Shown: positions 1 through 7,933, numbered from the stretch's first letter. The stretch is 9,711 bases of DNA from Rhodospirillales bacterium (GCA_018971905.1 JAGWZS010000052.1:1-9711), one strand, 5' to 3'. Notes: generated from the sequence alone by a model not told the origin. Translations and numbers: made by a program.

Positions 1-326
1 ACATGCGCCTTGCCGGTAATGGGCACCATGTGATGCTCGCAATGGCTCTCCAGGCGAATGTCGCGCAGCAAAATCATCTCGTCGTACCCGTCCGTCTCCT
101 CAAAGGTACGGGAGAGGATCGCCACCGGGTCCTCATCATACCCCTTGAAGAACTCCTGGTAGGATTTCGCCACGCGCTTGGGCGTGTCCTGCAAGCCCTC
201 ACGGGTTGGGTCATCCCCGGCCCATAGCAGCAGCGTGCGCACGGCTTCCTCGGCCTCGGCCCGCGTGGGGCGTGCCAGGCTCTGCTTGCGTTTCGCCGGC
301 TTACCGGACTTGGACTGGATATTCAA
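1..326 (-). CDS. folE: GTP cyclohydrolase I (3' end beyond window)
   Basis: Catalyses GTP to 7,8-dihydroneopterin triphosphate, the first step of tetrahydrofolate/pterin synthesis in the cytoplasm. Only the N-terminal 108 codons are present; the gene runs off the left edge. Recognisable blocks are [20 protein letters not shown] (31-50), [17 protein letters not shown] (51-67) and the zinc/active-site segment [13 protein letters not shown] (94-106). Cys96 is a zinc ligand and His98/His99 match the conserved CEHH of the E. coli enzyme; the second zinc Cys would lie outside the window. The start is a TTG at 326-324: an in-frame TGA lies just upstream, no ATG precedes the conserved domain, and GGAG sits 6 bases before the TTG. 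The first 20 residues are basic and not conserved, as is usual for the family. The gene follows apaG on the same strand after an 87-base gap. Confidence 0.95.
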   Translation of the reverse strand, partial: MNIQSKSGKPAKRKQSLARPTRAEAEEAVRTLLLWAGDDPTREGLQDTPKRVAKSYQEFFKGYDEDPVAILSRTFEETDGYDEMILLRDIRLESHCEHHMVPITGKAH

Positions 327-377
327 AGCGCACTCCGTTTCAATTCCGCGGCGTCAATTGGTTCACGCCTTCATACG

Positions 378-408
378 TTTATATGGGCCGGCCGGATCAG
401 TCCGCCAA
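378..408 (-). promoter_or_regulatory. possible weak promoter for folE
   Basis: On the minus strand TTGGCG (408-403) is followed, after a rather long 19-base spacer, by TATAAA (383-378), about 50 bases before the folE TTG start. Both boxes resemble sigma70 hexamers, but the spacer is longer than ideal and contains a GC-rich GGCCGGCC palindrome. folE could equally be read through from apaG. Inference only. Confidence 0.22.
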
Positions 409-413
409 CAATC

Positions 414-818
414 CTAATGCCGCCGCGCGTCCTGGTGCGGGCTGTCCAGGCTGAAGGCGGGCACCGCCACGTCGAGCGCCATGCCCGAAGGCACCAGCTG
501 CATATGGTACGTGCCCACCATAAAGCCGGTTGAAGTGCCCAACGGCGTGCCGGAGCTATATTCAAACCTCTCACCGGGCCGCAGCACCGGCTGCTTGCCC
601 ACCACCCCATCGCCATGCACCTTCACCACCCGGCCGTTGGCGTCGGTAATCTGCCAGCTTCGCTTCAGCAGCTGCACGGTCTCGCCACCGTGGTTGATAA
701 TTGTGACGTGATAGGCCCAGAAAAACTGTCCGGCTTCGGGCTGTGACTGCTCATCCAGATAAACCACCCGCACCTGCACGGTAATGTCGCCGGTCGTGGC
801 CTCAAACCCTGGTTGCAT
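414..818 (-). CDS. apaG: ApaG domain protein
   Basis: A 134-residue protein, close to the usual 125-130 of ApaG, formed by a single immunoglobulin-like beta-sandwich (ApaG/DUF525). Family features seen: QVRVVYLDEQSQPEAGQFFW (16-35), the strand pair AYHVTIINHGGETVQLLKRS, the loop HGDGVVGKQPVL carrying the GxGxxG signature, then the conserved PGERFEYSSGTPL and GFMVGTYHM blocks. ApaG has been tied genetically to Co2+/Mg2+ resistance in enterobacteria, and the same fold occurs in eukaryotic F-box proteins; its molecular role is still unclear. The start ATG (818-816) has only a weak purine-rich stretch upstream. It is divergent from the TPR lipoprotein gene across 93 bases and is followed on the same strand by folE, with which it may share a transcript. 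Confidence 0.93.
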   Translation of the reverse strand: MQPGFEATTGDITVQVRVVYLDEQSQPEAGQFFWAYHVTIINHGGETVQLLKRSWQITDANGRVVKVHGDGVVGKQPVLRPGERFEYSSGTPLGTSTGFMVGTYHMQLVPSGMALDVAVPAFSLDSPHQDARRH

Positions 819-911
819 GGCGTCAGCCTATCTCACCGCGCGGGGCTGAACAAGCGAGCCTTATGTTTCCGTATTTTGCGGGGCGGCCCTCCCGCTGCTA
901 CAGCATGAGCC

Positions 912-2621
912 ATGCCGATCTCCCTGCCGTTTGGCCGCGCCGCCATCGCCGCCTGCCTCTTGCTATCCGCCTGCGCGGCACAGCCAGAAGACAGCCCCGC
1001 CCAGTTGGCCAAACCCCATCTTGCCGCCTCCAACCCGGCGCTGGGCGCGTTTTTGGCGGCGCGCTACGCGGATTCGGTCAATGACCCAGCCCGCGCCGCG
1101 CGCTTCTACGCCACCGCACTGAAATACGACCCCACGAACCCCCAGCTGGCCGAGGATGGGTTTCTGGCCGGGGTGCTGTCTGGCAGCCCAGAGGCCGCGC
1201 AGCTGGCGCCGCGCCTGCCCGGCAACGCCCTGGCCGCCATGCTGCGCGGCAACCAGGCGGCCATGAACGGCAACTACACGGCGGCGGCGGCCTTCTTCAC
1301 CACCCTGCCAGACGACCAGCTGGGTACGATGATCGAACCGCTGCTGCTCGCATGGACCCAGTTTGGCCAGGGCGATGAGCAAACCGCATTGAACACGCTG
1401 GCCCCCGCCTTCAACAGCAGCGCGTTTGGCGCGGTTTACGTGCTCAACGCCGCCCTCATTGCCGACGCAGCGGGCGACACCAAAAGCGCCGCCCAGCTTT
1501 ACAGCGCGGTTTCGGCGGATTCGCCCAATTTGCGCCTGGCGCAAATTCTGGCGAGCTGGGATGCACGGCAAGGCCAATACGGCCGTGCCGAGGCTGTGCT
1601 GGCGGCACTCGCCGCGGCACACCCAGACCTCGCCATCGCCCTGCCGCAATTGAACGCCGCCATCGGCACGCCTGTCATCTCCACCCCGGCGCAAGGCATG
1701 GCGGAGGCATATCTCACCCTGGCCGCCTCGCTCTCGCAGCCGCAGGCGGCATTTCTGCGCGCGGTGTTTCTGCGCTTTGCATTACAAATGCGGCCAGACC
1801 TTTCAGCCGCCCGGCTACTGCTGGCAGACACACAGGTGAATAGCAGCGACCCCAGCTACACGCCCACCCGCGTGCAGATGCAAAACGCCCTCGCCACGCT
1901 GGCACCCATTCCGCCCTCCGACCCGCTTTATGGCCCGGCAGCCCTGCAGCAGGCCAATCTGCTGGCAACCCTTGGGCAGACAGACCAGGCCGCCGCCCTG
2001 CTGGACGGGCTGATCGCCAGCCATCCGGACAATGCCGCGCTGCTGGCCACCGCCGGCGACATCCGGCGCAACGCCGGACAATGCCAGCAGGCGCTGCCCT
2101 ATTACCAGAAAGCCATCGCCCTCTCGGGCAGCCCGCCGCCGCCGGATGCCTGGCCACTGTTTTTCGACCGTGGCATCTGCGAAGACCAAACCGGCCGATG
2201 GAGCGCGGCGGAACCGGATATCGAGCACGCGCTGCAACTCTCGCCAGACCAGCCCTATGTGCTGAATTATCTCGGCTATAACTGGGCGCTGCGCCACCAG
2301 AATCTGGACCAGGCGGAAGCGATGCTCACCAAGGCCGTGGGGCTCGACCCCGATGACGGCGCGGTGCTGGATTCGCTTGGCTTTATCGAGCTGCAACGCG
2401 GCAACACCCAGCAGGCGCTGGCAACGCTCATCCAGGCGGTGGAGCTCGTTCCGGACAATGCGGAAATCAACGCACATCTGGGCGACGCCTTCTGGCAGGC
2501 GGGCCAGCCCCTGCAGGCGGGCTATCAATGGGACCGGGCGCTGAGCCTGAACCCGGACCCAAAGCTGAAAGCCGCGCTTGTGGCGAAAATCAGCCAGCAT
2601 TTCAGCCAGCCTTCCCCATGA
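912..2621 (+). CDS. TPR-repeat lipoprotein
   Basis: A 569-residue exported protein. The N-terminus has a short hydrophobic signal ending in the lipobox LSAC, with Cys21 as predicted lipidation site, so it should be anchored to a membrane facing the periplasm. The rest is Ala/Leu/Gln-rich helix-turn-helix repeat sequence. Tetratricopeptide repeats are clearest at the C-terminus: about 448-481 (PYVLNYLGYNWALRHQNLDQ onward), 482-515 (LDSLGFIELQRGNTQQALAT) and 516-549 (INAHLGDAFWQAGQPLQAGY). Degenerate repeats occupy much of the middle. TPRs are protein-binding scaffolds; similar proteins next to ispE are common in alphaproteobacteria, but their partner is unknown to me. The ATG at 912 is chosen because it gives a complete lipoprotein signal; no strong ribosome binding site precedes it. 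The TGA stop overlaps the ispE start (ATGA), implying one transcript and translational coupling. Confidence 0.9.
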   Translation: MPISLPFGRAAIAACLLLSACAAQPEDSPAQLAKPHLAASNPALGAFLAARYADSVNDPARAARFYATALKYDPTNPQLAEDGFLAGVLSGSPEAAQLAPRLPGNALAAMLRGNQAAMNGNYTAAAAFFTTLPDDQLGTMIEPLLLAWTQFGQGDEQTALNTLAPAFNSSAFGAVYVLNAALIADAAGDTKSAAQLYSAVSADSPNLRLAQILASWDARQGQYGRAEAVLAALAAAHPDLAIALPQLNAAIGTPVISTPAQGMAEAYLTLAASLSQPQAAFLRAVFLRFALQMRPDLSAARLLLADTQVNSSDPSYTPTRVQMQNALATLAPIPPSDPLYGPAALQQANLLATLGQTDQAAALLDGLIASHPDNAALLATAGDIRRNAGQCQQALPYYQKAIALSGSPPPPDAWPLFFDRGICEDQTGRWSAAEPDIEHALQLSPDQPYVLNYLGYNWALRHQNLDQAEAMLTKAVGLDPDDGAVLDSLGFIELQRGNTQQALATLIQAVELVPDNAEINAHLGDAFWQAGQPLQAGYQWDRALSLNPDPKLKAALVAKISQHFSQPSP

Positions 2622-3472
2622 GCATCACCTCTTTCGCCCCAGCCAAGGTCAATCTGTATCTGCACGTCACCGGCAGGCGGGCGGATGGCTACCATCTGCT
2701 GGACAGTCTGGCCGTGTTTCCAGAGGTTGGCGATCTGGTGGAGGCAACAGCGGCAGACGAGCTGTGCCTTCGCCTCGGCGGCGCGTTTGGCGCGGCCCTT
2801 CAGGCCGAGCCGGATAATTTGCTGCTGCGGGCCGCACGCGCCCTGGCACCGGGGCGCGGGGCAAAACTGCGGCTGGAGAAAAACCTGCCGGTGGCCTCGG
2901 GCATTGGCGGCGGCTCGGCGGATGCGGCGGCGGCGCTCCGGGCGCTGTGCAATTTGTGGGACATAAGGAATGCGGATTTGCCGCGCCTCGCCCTGCAACT
3001 GGGCGCGGACGTGCCGGTTTGCCTGCGCTCTGCACCAGCGCGGATGCAGGGTATCGGCGAAATTCTGGCCCCCGCACCATGCCTGCCCGCCTTTGGCATG
3101 GTGCTGGCAAACCCTGGTGTGGCGGTGCCCACACCTTCGGTGTTCAAGGCTCGTACCGGCGCATTCTCCCCCGCCCCGGCGCTGCCCGCGTCATGGCCCA
3201 GCGCCGCCGCCATGGCCGCTGATTTGCAGCGATACAGCAACGATTTGCAAGCGTCGGCCATTTCCATTCAGCCGGTCATTGGCGAGGTATTGGCGGCACT
3301 CAGCGCCCTGCCCGGGGCGCTGCTGGCACGCATGAGCGGCTCTGGCGCCACCTGCTTCGCCTTGTTCAACACCCCCGGCGCGGCACAGGCGGCAGCGGCC
3401 GGGCTGGCCGCGCGGTCTGGCTGGTGGTGCTGGGGCGGGGGGCTTTACCAGCCGCCCCAGACCGGCTTATGA
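2618..3472 (+). CDS. ispE: 4-diphosphocytidyl-2-C-methyl-D-erythritol kinase
   Basis: A GHMP-family kinase that phosphorylates the 2-hydroxyl of CDP-methylerythritol in the MEP pathway to isopentenyl diphosphate; cytoplasmic. The 284-residue product is of normal length. Motifs: APAKVNLYLHVTGRRADGYH (8-27) with the conserved Lys10; the ATP-binding glycine loop LPVASGIGGGSADAAAAL (90-107); LGADVPVCL with the catalytic Asp131; and the C-terminal GHMP motif MSGSGATCFALF (239-250). The start is the ATG that overlaps the TPR gene stop as ATGA. The frame stays open 90 bases upstream, but those codons overlap the TPR gene and precede the conserved N-terminus, so they are not included. The last 15 residues (WWCWGGGLYQPPQTGL) are Gly/Trp-rich and overlap a strong DNA hairpin (3430-3460). 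A tRNA gene begins 14 bases downstream. Confidence 0.96.
   Translation: MSITSFAPAKVNLYLHVTGRRADGYHLLDSLAVFPEVGDLVEATAADELCLRLGGAFGAALQAEPDNLLLRAARALAPGRGAKLRLEKNLPVASGIGGGSADAAAALRALCNLWDIRNADLPRLALQLGADVPVCLRSAPARMQGIGEILAPAPCLPAFGMVLANPGVAVPTPSVFKARTGAFSPAPALPASWPSAAAMAADLQRYSNDLQASAISIQPVIGEVLAALSALPGALLARMSGSGATCFALFNTPGAAQAAAAGLAARSGWWCWGGGLYQPPQTGL
3430..3460 (+). other. 9-bp inverted repeat inside the 3' end of ispE
   Basis: CTGGGGCGG (3430-3438) and CCGCCCCAG (3452-3460) are perfect inverted repeats around a 13-base loop. The hairpin lies in the last codons of ispE, 12 bases before its stop and 27 bases before the tRNA. An overlapping alternative pairing exists between GGTCTGG (3414-3420) and CCAGACC (3457-3463). 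No T-run follows, so it is not a standard intrinsic terminator; it could be an RNA processing or stabilising element between the mRNA and the tRNA. The inverted repeat is directly visible; its role is inference. Confidence 0.5.
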
Positions 3473-3486
3473 GAGCCCGCACGCGA

Positions 3487-3561
3487 TGGGACGTCGCCAA
3501 GCGGTAAGGCAGCGGATTTTGATTCCGCCATGCGGAGGTTCGAATCCTCCCGTCCCAGCCA
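3487..3561 (+). tRNA. tRNA-Gln (anticodon UUG)
   Basis: A complete cloverleaf of 75 bases including an encoded 3' CCA. The acceptor stem TGGGACG (3487-3493) pairs fully with CGTCCCA (3551-3557), followed by discriminator G3558 and CCA 3559-3561. The D-stem is GCC/GGC with a GG in the loop, the anticodon stem is GCGGA/TCCGC around loop TTTTGAT, and the T-stem is GGAGG/CCTCC around TTCGAAT. Reading loop positions 34-36 gives anticodon TTG, decoding CAA and by wobble CAG glutamine codons. It lies 14 bases after ispE with no room for its own promoter in between, so it is read from the TPR-ispE transcript or from a promoter within ispE. Only 3 bases separate it from the stop of the converging histidine kinase gene. 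Confidence 0.97.
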
Positions 3562-3564
3562 GCC

Positions 3565-4239
3565 TCATGCCACCGGCAAATATAAGATCGCCGTGCATCC
3601 CGCTCCAGGCGCGCTCTCCAGTTCCAGCCGCCCCCCGGCCGCTGCCGCAACGCGCACTGCAATGGCCAGGCCAAGCCCTCGCCCCACGCCGCTGGTGCGG
3701 GTGGAAAACAGCAAGCCGCACGCCTGCGCCTTAATGTCCGGCGGCATCCCCGGCCCCTCATCCCGTACCATCACCACCGCCCCGCCCGCTTGCGCCACAG
3801 CGCTAAGCCTGATCGCCCCCCCGCCTTCCCGTACCGCCTCACGGGCATTGCGCAGCAATTCCAGTATGGCCAGGCGAAGTTCCGCGGGGTCCGCCAAAAC
3901 CTCCGGCGTTTCCTCAGGCAAATGCAGTTCCACCCCCTGCCCTTCCGGCATGGCGGCAATGCCGCGCAGCAGCCCGGCCAGCGGCACCGCTTCCGGCGCC
4001 TGTGTCATCCGGCCGGAATAAACCAACAACCTCTGGGCAAATTCCACTGCCCTGGCGCTGGAGGTGTTGGCACCATCGATATACCCATCCAGCCCGGCAG
4101 CGCCGGTCCGCGCCACGCGCATCTGGAGCAGTTCCAGATTGCCGATCACCCCGGTAAGAAGATTATTGAAATCATGCGCCACCTGAGCGGCAAACGCCTC
4201 CAACGCCGGGCTTCGGTCATTCCCCTCATCTGATGTCAT
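3565..4239 (-). CDS. small stand-alone histidine kinase without sensor domain
   Basis: A 224-residue protein with just the two catalytic modules of a sensor kinase. The dimerisation/phosphoacceptor segment is AHDFNNLLTGVIGNLELL (21-38) with predicted phospho-His22. The HATPase_c domain follows with N-box LELLRNAREAV (Asn131), G1-box VRDEGPGMP (Asp160), an F-box-like GLLFSTRTSGVG and G2-box GRGLGLAIAVR (187-197). There is no transmembrane segment, PAS, GAF or receiver domain: the H-box begins about 20 residues from the start, so the protein should be cytoplasmic and would need a partner for signal input. No response regulator gene is adjacent. All ATP-binding motifs are intact, so it looks active rather than degenerate. 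The ATG at 4239-4237 is the first workable start (the ATG 14 bases upstream stops at once), with no strong ribosome binding site. It lies 70 bases downstream of pgi and converges on the tRNA. The target is unknown. Confidence 0.85.
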   Translation of the reverse strand: MTSDEGNDRSPALEAFAAQVAHDFNNLLTGVIGNLELLQMRVARTGAAGLDGYIDGANTSSARAVEFAQRLLVYSGRMTQAPEAVPLAGLLRGIAAMPEGQGVELHLPEETPEVLADPAELRLAILELLRNAREAVREGGGAIRLSAVAQAGGAVVMVRDEGPGMPPDIKAQACGLLFSTRTSGVGRGLGLAIAVRVAAAAGGRLELESAPGAGCTAILYLPVA

Positions 4240-4269
4240 GAAGCTGCCATGAGATAATATTGCATTGCT

Positions 4270-4289
4270 GCGGCTTTTGAAAAAGCCGC
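4270..4289 (-). terminator. hairpin after pgi, possible terminator
   Basis: GCGGCTTT and AAAGCCGC form a perfect 8-bp stem around a 4-base loop in the gap between the pgi stop and the histidine kinase start. On the minus strand the sequence after the stem (AGCAATGC) lacks a T-run, so intrinsic termination would be weak at best. It may act as an attenuator or mRNA 3'-end stabiliser separating pgi from the kinase. Confidence 0.4.
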
Positions 4290-4309
4290 CTCACCGCAAA
4301 GCCCGCCAG

Positions 4310-5884
4310 CTAAGCCACACCGCGCAAAAACGCCACAAGCCCCGCCGTCGAGCCATCGGCCTGCGCGGCACTTTCCTTACCCTCCACCACCGGCAGTAAT
4401 TTCGTCGCCAGCTCCTTGCCCAGCTCCACACCCCACTGGTCGAACGCGTTGATCTCCCAGATCGCGGCTTCCGTGAACACGCGATGCTCATACAGCGCGA
4501 TCAGCTTGCCCAACGTCGCCGGGTCCAGCTGCTCATAAGCAATAACAAGCGAAGGCCGGTTGCCGGGAAACACCCGGTGCGGGTTGCCGCCTGCGTCCTC
4601 TAGCGTGCGGCCTTGCAGCAGCGCCTGGGCCTGCGCGAGGCAATTGGCGATAAGCAGGCTGTGATGCTGCTTCAGCTCCGGTTCGTGCCCACGCGCCGCA
4701 ATATAAAATTCGCACGGAATCACATCCGTGCCCTGGTGCAAAAGCTGGTAGAAGGCGTGCTGGCCGTTGGTGCCTGGTTCGCCAAACACCAGCGGCCCGG
4801 TGGGGCAGGCAACAGGCTCGCCCTCCCGCGTCACGCGCTTGCCGCTGGACTCCATGTCCAGCTGCTGAAGATAGGCCGGAAAACGCGCCAGGCGCTGGTC
4901 ATAGGGCAAAATGGCGCGGGCGGGGTAGCCCAGTACATCGCGGTGCCAAACGCCCGCCAGCGCCAGCAGCACAGGCAGGTTCTGCTCCAGCGGCGTGTTA
5001 AGAAAATGCTCGTCCATCTCCCGCGCGCCGGCCAGGAAGGCACGAAAGTTTTTAGCCCCTATGGCAATGGCCACCGGCAGCCCAACTGACGACCAGACGG
5101 AATAGCGCCCGCCCACCCAATCCCAAAACCCAAAGATACGCTCAGCGGAAATGCCAAAGCCAGCGCATTTTTCAATGGCGGTGGAAACCGCGCAGAAATG
5201 CGCCCCCACCGCCGCTTCTCCCAGCGCGGCCGCAACCCAGCGCCGGGCGGAATTGGCGTTGGTCATGGTCTCCACCGTGGTGAAGGTTTTCGAGGCGACG
5301 ATAAACAATGTGCGCGCCGGGTTCAGCCTGCACAGCGTGTCCGCGATATGCGCGCCATCCACGTTCGAGACAAAATGCAAATGCGGCCCGTCATGGTAAG
5401 GCGCCAGCGCGCCTGTGGCCATGGCGGGGCCGAGGTCCGAGCCGCCAATGCCGATATTCACCACATCGGTGAAGGGCGCACCGTCTGACGACGCGATCGC
5501 ACCGCTGCGGACCGCTTCCGCGAAGTCCAGAAAACGGCCCAATGTTTCCTGAATCAGCGGCACCACGTTGTGGCCTGCAACCTGCACAACCACCTCCGCT
5601 GGCGCGCGCAGGGCGGTGTGCAAAACCGCCCGCTGCTCAGTATTGTTGATGGCCTCGCCTGCAAACATCGCATCGCGCCGGGCTTCCAGCCCCGCCGCGC
5701 GGGCCAGCGCCAGCAACGCGGTCAGGCTTTCCGTGGTGAGTGATGTTTTTGAAAAATCCAGCAGCACACCCGCCCCTTGCGCGGAAAATTGCGCAAAGCG
5801 TTGTGGGTTGGCGGCAAACAGCGCGCGAATATCAGACGCTTCGGCGGCCTGCTTTGTCATCTCCGCCCATTTCGTGCCGCTCAT
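4310..5884 (-). CDS. pgi: glucose-6-phosphate isomerase
   Basis: Interconverts glucose-6-phosphate and fructose-6-phosphate in the cytoplasm; in bacteria that use the Entner-Doudoroff route it mainly serves gluconeogenesis and fructose-6-phosphate recycling. The 524-residue product has the sugar-phosphate-binding core [13 protein letters not shown] (141-153), SKTFTTVET (198-206), PGI signature 1 [16 protein letters not shown] (255-270) and signature 2 [18 protein letters not shown] (481-498). Catalytic residues by alignment from memory are Glu369 in GEPGTNGQH, His400 in ARGHEPEL and Lys490 in VELGK. Between His400 and Lys490 it is about 40 residues shorter than the E. coli and animal enzymes: the loop before HRVFPGNRP is trimmed. 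The ATG at 5884 has AAGAGG five bases upstream. It lies 61 bases after uvrC on the same strand, probably co-transcribed. A 9-codon open frame (5910-5881) overlaps the start. Confidence 0.97.
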   Translation of the reverse strand: MSGTKWAEMTKQAAEASDIRALFAANPQRFAQFSAQGAGVLLDFSKTSLTTESLTALLALARAAGLEARRDAMFAGEAINNTEQRAVLHTALRAPAEVVVQVAGHNVVPLIQETLGRFLDFAEAVRSGAIASSDGAPFTDVVNIGIGGSDLGPAMATGALAPYHDGPHLHFVSNVDGAHIADTLCRLNPARTLFIVASKTFTTVETMTNANSARRWVAAALGEAAVGAHFCAVSTAIEKCAGFGISAERIFGFWDWVGGRYSVWSSVGLPVAIAIGAKNFRAFLAGAREMDEHFLNTPLEQNLPVLLALAGVWHRDVLGYPARAILPYDQRLARFPAYLQQLDMESSGKRVTREGEPVACPTGPLVFGEPGTNGQHAFYQLLHQGTDVIPCEFYIAARGHEPELKQHHSLLIANCLAQAQALLQGRTLEDAGGNPHRVFPGNRPSLVIAYEQLDPATLGKLIALYEHRVFTEAAIWEINAFDQWGVELGKELATKLLPVVEGKESAAQADGSTAGLVAFLRGVA

Positions 5885-5910
5885 CTAAGCCTCTTCCCCT
5901 GCCTGTTCAT
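5881..5910 (-). other. possible 9-codon leader ORF overlapping the pgi start
   Basis: An ATG at 5910-5908 opens a frame encoding MNRQGKRLR; its TGA (5883-5881) overlaps the pgi ATG as ATGA. The pgi ribosome binding site (AAGAGG, 5895-5890) lies within it, so its translation would couple to or mask pgi initiation. Its own upstream region (GGAACGG, 12 bases away) is a poor ribosome binding site, and so short a frame can arise by chance. Confidence 0.2.
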
Positions 5911-5945
5911 GAATTTAACCGTTCCGCTCCCGAAGCCAAGAGGCT

Positions 5946-7808
5946 CTACTCATCCATCCTCACGCCGGGATGAAAGAAGGCATAAACCGCTCTGGCCGTG
6001 GCACGGTTAATGCCGGTCACCGCTTCCAAATCCTTCAACCCCGCCCCTTTCACGCCCCGGGCGGAGCCAAAATGCAGCAGCAGCGCCTTCTTGCGCGCCG
6101 CCCCAATGCCGGGGACTTCATCCAGCTCTGAGGTGGTGATTTTTTTGCTGCGCGCGGCGCGATGGGTGGTGATGGCGAAGCGGTGCGCCTCGTCGCGCAG
6201 CCGTTGCAGGAAGTAGAGCACCGCATCGCGCGGCGGCAGTTGGAAAGGCTCACGCCCTTCCATATGGAACCATTCGCGCCCGGCATCGCGGTCTGGCCCC
6301 TTGGCGATGGCGACGAGCGGAATATCCTCCAGCCCCAGATCCGCCATCACCGCCTTGGCCGCCGATAGCTGCCCCGCCCCGCCATCAATCAGCACCAGAT
6401 CTGGCCAGGTCTCGCCGTTGCGGTCGGGGTCTTCCTCCAGGGCGCGGCCAAAGCGGCGTTGCAGCACCTCGCGCATCATCCCGAAATCATCGCCAGGGGT
6501 GATGACGCTTTTGATGGAGAATTTGCGATAGGCGGATTTCATCGGCCCTTCCGGCCCGGCCACCACCATCACGCCGTAAGCATTCGTGCCCATGATGTGG
6601 GAATTGTCATAGGTCTCGATGCGCCTGGGCGTTTCAGGCAACGCGAACAATTCGCCCACCGCCGCCAGCAGCTTGCCCTGCCCGGCGGTCTCGGCCAGTT
6701 TTCTCTCAAGTGCCTCGCGTGCATTGGTGGCGGCGTGGGCCACTACCTCGGCCTTCTCGCCGCGCTGGGGTACGAGAATATGCACCCGCCGCTCGGCCTT
6801 CAGGCTCAGCGCATCCTCCAGCAGGGATTGTTCCTCCACCGCGTGGTTGAGCAGGATTTGCGGCGGGGGCGGTTTGTCGTCGTAAAACTGTGCGATAAAG
6901 GCGGAAAAAATTTCCGCCGCCTCCTCGTCCTTCGTATGGGCCGGAAAAAAACTCCGATTACCGTTATTGCGCCCGCCACGGATAAAGAACACCTGCACGC
7001 AAGCCTGCCCCGCCTGCTGGTGCAGCGCGATCACATCCGCATCCCCTAGGCTGGAGGGGTTAATCACGTCGTTGCCCTGCACATAGGCCAAGCCGCGAAT
7101 CCGGTCCCGCAGCGCGGCGGCACGCTCAAACTCAAGCTTTTCAGCGGCTTGCTGCATCGCAGCGGCCAGCTCTTTCTGCACCGCGCTAGTTTTTCCCTGC
7201 AGGAAATCCTTCGCCTGGGCCACCAGCGCGCCATAATCCTGCGCACTCACCCGGCCCACGCAGGGGGCGGAGCAGCGTTTGATCTGAAACAGCAGACAGG
7301 GCCTTGTGCGGTTAGCGAACACAGTGTCCGCGCAGGTGCGCAGCAGAAACACGCGCTGCAGCGCCTGCACGGTTTGGTTGACCGCCCAAACGGAGGCAAA
7401 CGGCCCCCAATACACATCTGACTTGTTTTGCGCGCCGCGATGCTTGGCCAGACGCGGAAACTCATGCCCGGCCGTAAGCACCAGCCAGGGGTAGGTTTTA
7501 TCGTCCCGCAGCAGAATATTGTAACGCGGTTTCAGGCGCTTGATGAGGTTCGCTTCAAGCAGCAGCGCTTCCGCTTCCGTGTGGGTGGTCACAATCTCCA
7601 TGGCGGCGGTCTCCGCCACCATGCGCCGCAGCCGCTCCGGCAGGCGGTTGATCTGCGTGTACGAGACAACGCGCTTCTTTAGGTTCCGCGCCTTGCCCAC
7701 ATAAAGCGCCTCGCCTTTTTCATCCAGCATCCGGTACACGCCGGGATTGCCGGGCATCGTCTCCAGCGCGGTTTCAATCACCTTCACGCCGGTTAGCGGA
7801 ATATCCAA
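5946..7808 (-). CDS. uvrC: excinuclease ABC subunit C
   Basis: The dual-incision nuclease of nucleotide excision repair; with UvrB bound at a lesion it cuts first 3' then 5'. Full length at 620 residues. Domains: GIY-YIG 3'-incision nuclease (about 17-95: [20 protein letters not shown], then [11 protein letters not shown]); Cys159, Cys171, Cys179 and Cys183 with the spacing of the E. coli cysteines proposed to bind an iron-sulfur cluster; UVR motif for UvrB binding (about 210-240); RNase H-like 5'-incision nuclease with YDNSHIMG (Asp401), [22 protein letters not shown] (Asp475) and [13 protein letters not shown] (His542); and a C-terminal double helix-hairpin-helix (about 563-612). The start is TTG at 7808-7806: GGGAGGGG lies 5 bases upstream, and the first in-frame ATG (residue 18) would cut into the GIY-YIG domain. 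An AT-rich control region lies upstream; pgi follows after 61 bases. Confidence 0.97.
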   Translation of the reverse strand: MDIPLTGVKVIETALETMPGNPGVYRMLDEKGEALYVGKARNLKKRVVSYTQINRLPERLRRMVAETAAMEIVTTHTEAEALLLEANLIKRLKPRYNILLRDDKTYPWLVLTAGHEFPRLAKHRGAQNKSDVYWGPFASVWAVNQTVQALQRVFLLRTCADTVFANRTRPCLLFQIKRCSAPCVGRVSAQDYGALVAQAKDFLQGKTSAVQKELAAAMQQAAEKLEFERAAALRDRIRGLAYVQGNDVINPSSLGDADVIALHQQAGQACVQVFFIRGGRNNGNRSFFPAHTKDEEAAEIFSAFIAQFYDDKPPPPQILLNHAVEEQSLLEDALSLKAERRVHILVPQRGEKAEVVAHAATNAREALERKLAETAGQGKLLAAVGELFALPETPRRIETYDNSHIMGTNAYGVMVVAGPEGPMKSAYRKFSIKSVITPGDDFGMMREVLQRRFGRALEEDPDRNGETWPDLVLIDGGAGQLSAAKAVMADLGLEDIPLVAIAKGPDRDAGREWFHMEGREPFQLPPRDAVLYFLQRLRDEAHRFAITTHRAARSKKITTSELDEVPGIGAARKKALLLHFGSARGVKGAGLKDLEAVTGINRATARAVYAFFHPGVRMDE

Positions 7809-7824
7809 CTTATCCCCTCCCGCC

Positions 7825-7833
7825 TGTGGATAA
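7825..7833 (-). promoter_or_regulatory. perfect DnaA box
   Basis: The minus strand reads TTATCCACA, an exact match to the classical 9-mer DnaA box (TTATNCACA), ending just before the uvrC ribosome binding site. Weaker relatives lie nearby on the same strand: CAGTCCACA (7845-7837, same TCCACA core) and TTGTCCACG (8025-8017). A 9-mer can occur by chance, but its place in an AT-rich island with an IHF-like site makes it noteworthy. Function is inference. Confidence 0.35.
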
Positions 7834-7920
7834 GTATGTGGACTGACTGTACCCCACCCCTGAACATCTTGTTATGGCATGTTTCCGCCAAAACAGCGGC
7901 GCCACACGATTACCTTCAGT

Positions 7921-7933
7921 TAATATATTGATT
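7921..7933 (+). promoter_or_regulatory. IHF-consensus site
   Basis: TAATATATTGATT matches exactly the reverse form of the IHF consensus WATCAANNNNTTR. It lies immediately downstream of the predicted uvrC -10 box within an AT-rich tract. AT-rich DNA yields such matches fairly easily, so the assignment is tentative. Confidence 0.3.

Noticed and set aside
1815..2600. A 261-residue open frame on the minus strand inside the TPR gene (and a 243-residue one at 963-1694)
   Set aside because: Antisense shadows of a GC-rich gene: composition is Arg/Gly/Gln-rich with no recognisable domain, while the plus strand encodes a coherent TPR lipoprotein.
2528..2617. Upstream extension of ispE by 30 codons
   Set aside because: The family begins at the SxxAPAKVNL segment, and the ATG overlapping the TPR stop is the standard coupled start; the extension is TPR coding sequence in another frame.
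3487..3561. tRNA-Gln as an integration site for a mobile element
   Set aside because: The tRNA is intact, no second copy of its 3' end is seen, and flanking genes are housekeeping with no integrase.
3790..4233. Plus-strand frames across the histidine kinase
   Set aside because: The opposite strand carries intact H, N, G1 and G2 kinase boxes; the plus-strand translations contain no domain and are Arg/Gln/Ser-rich.
6459..7049. A 196-residue plus-strand open frame inside uvrC
   Set aside because: Fully within uvrC, His/Gln/Arg-rich low-information sequence, no ribosome binding site noticed; a shadow frame.
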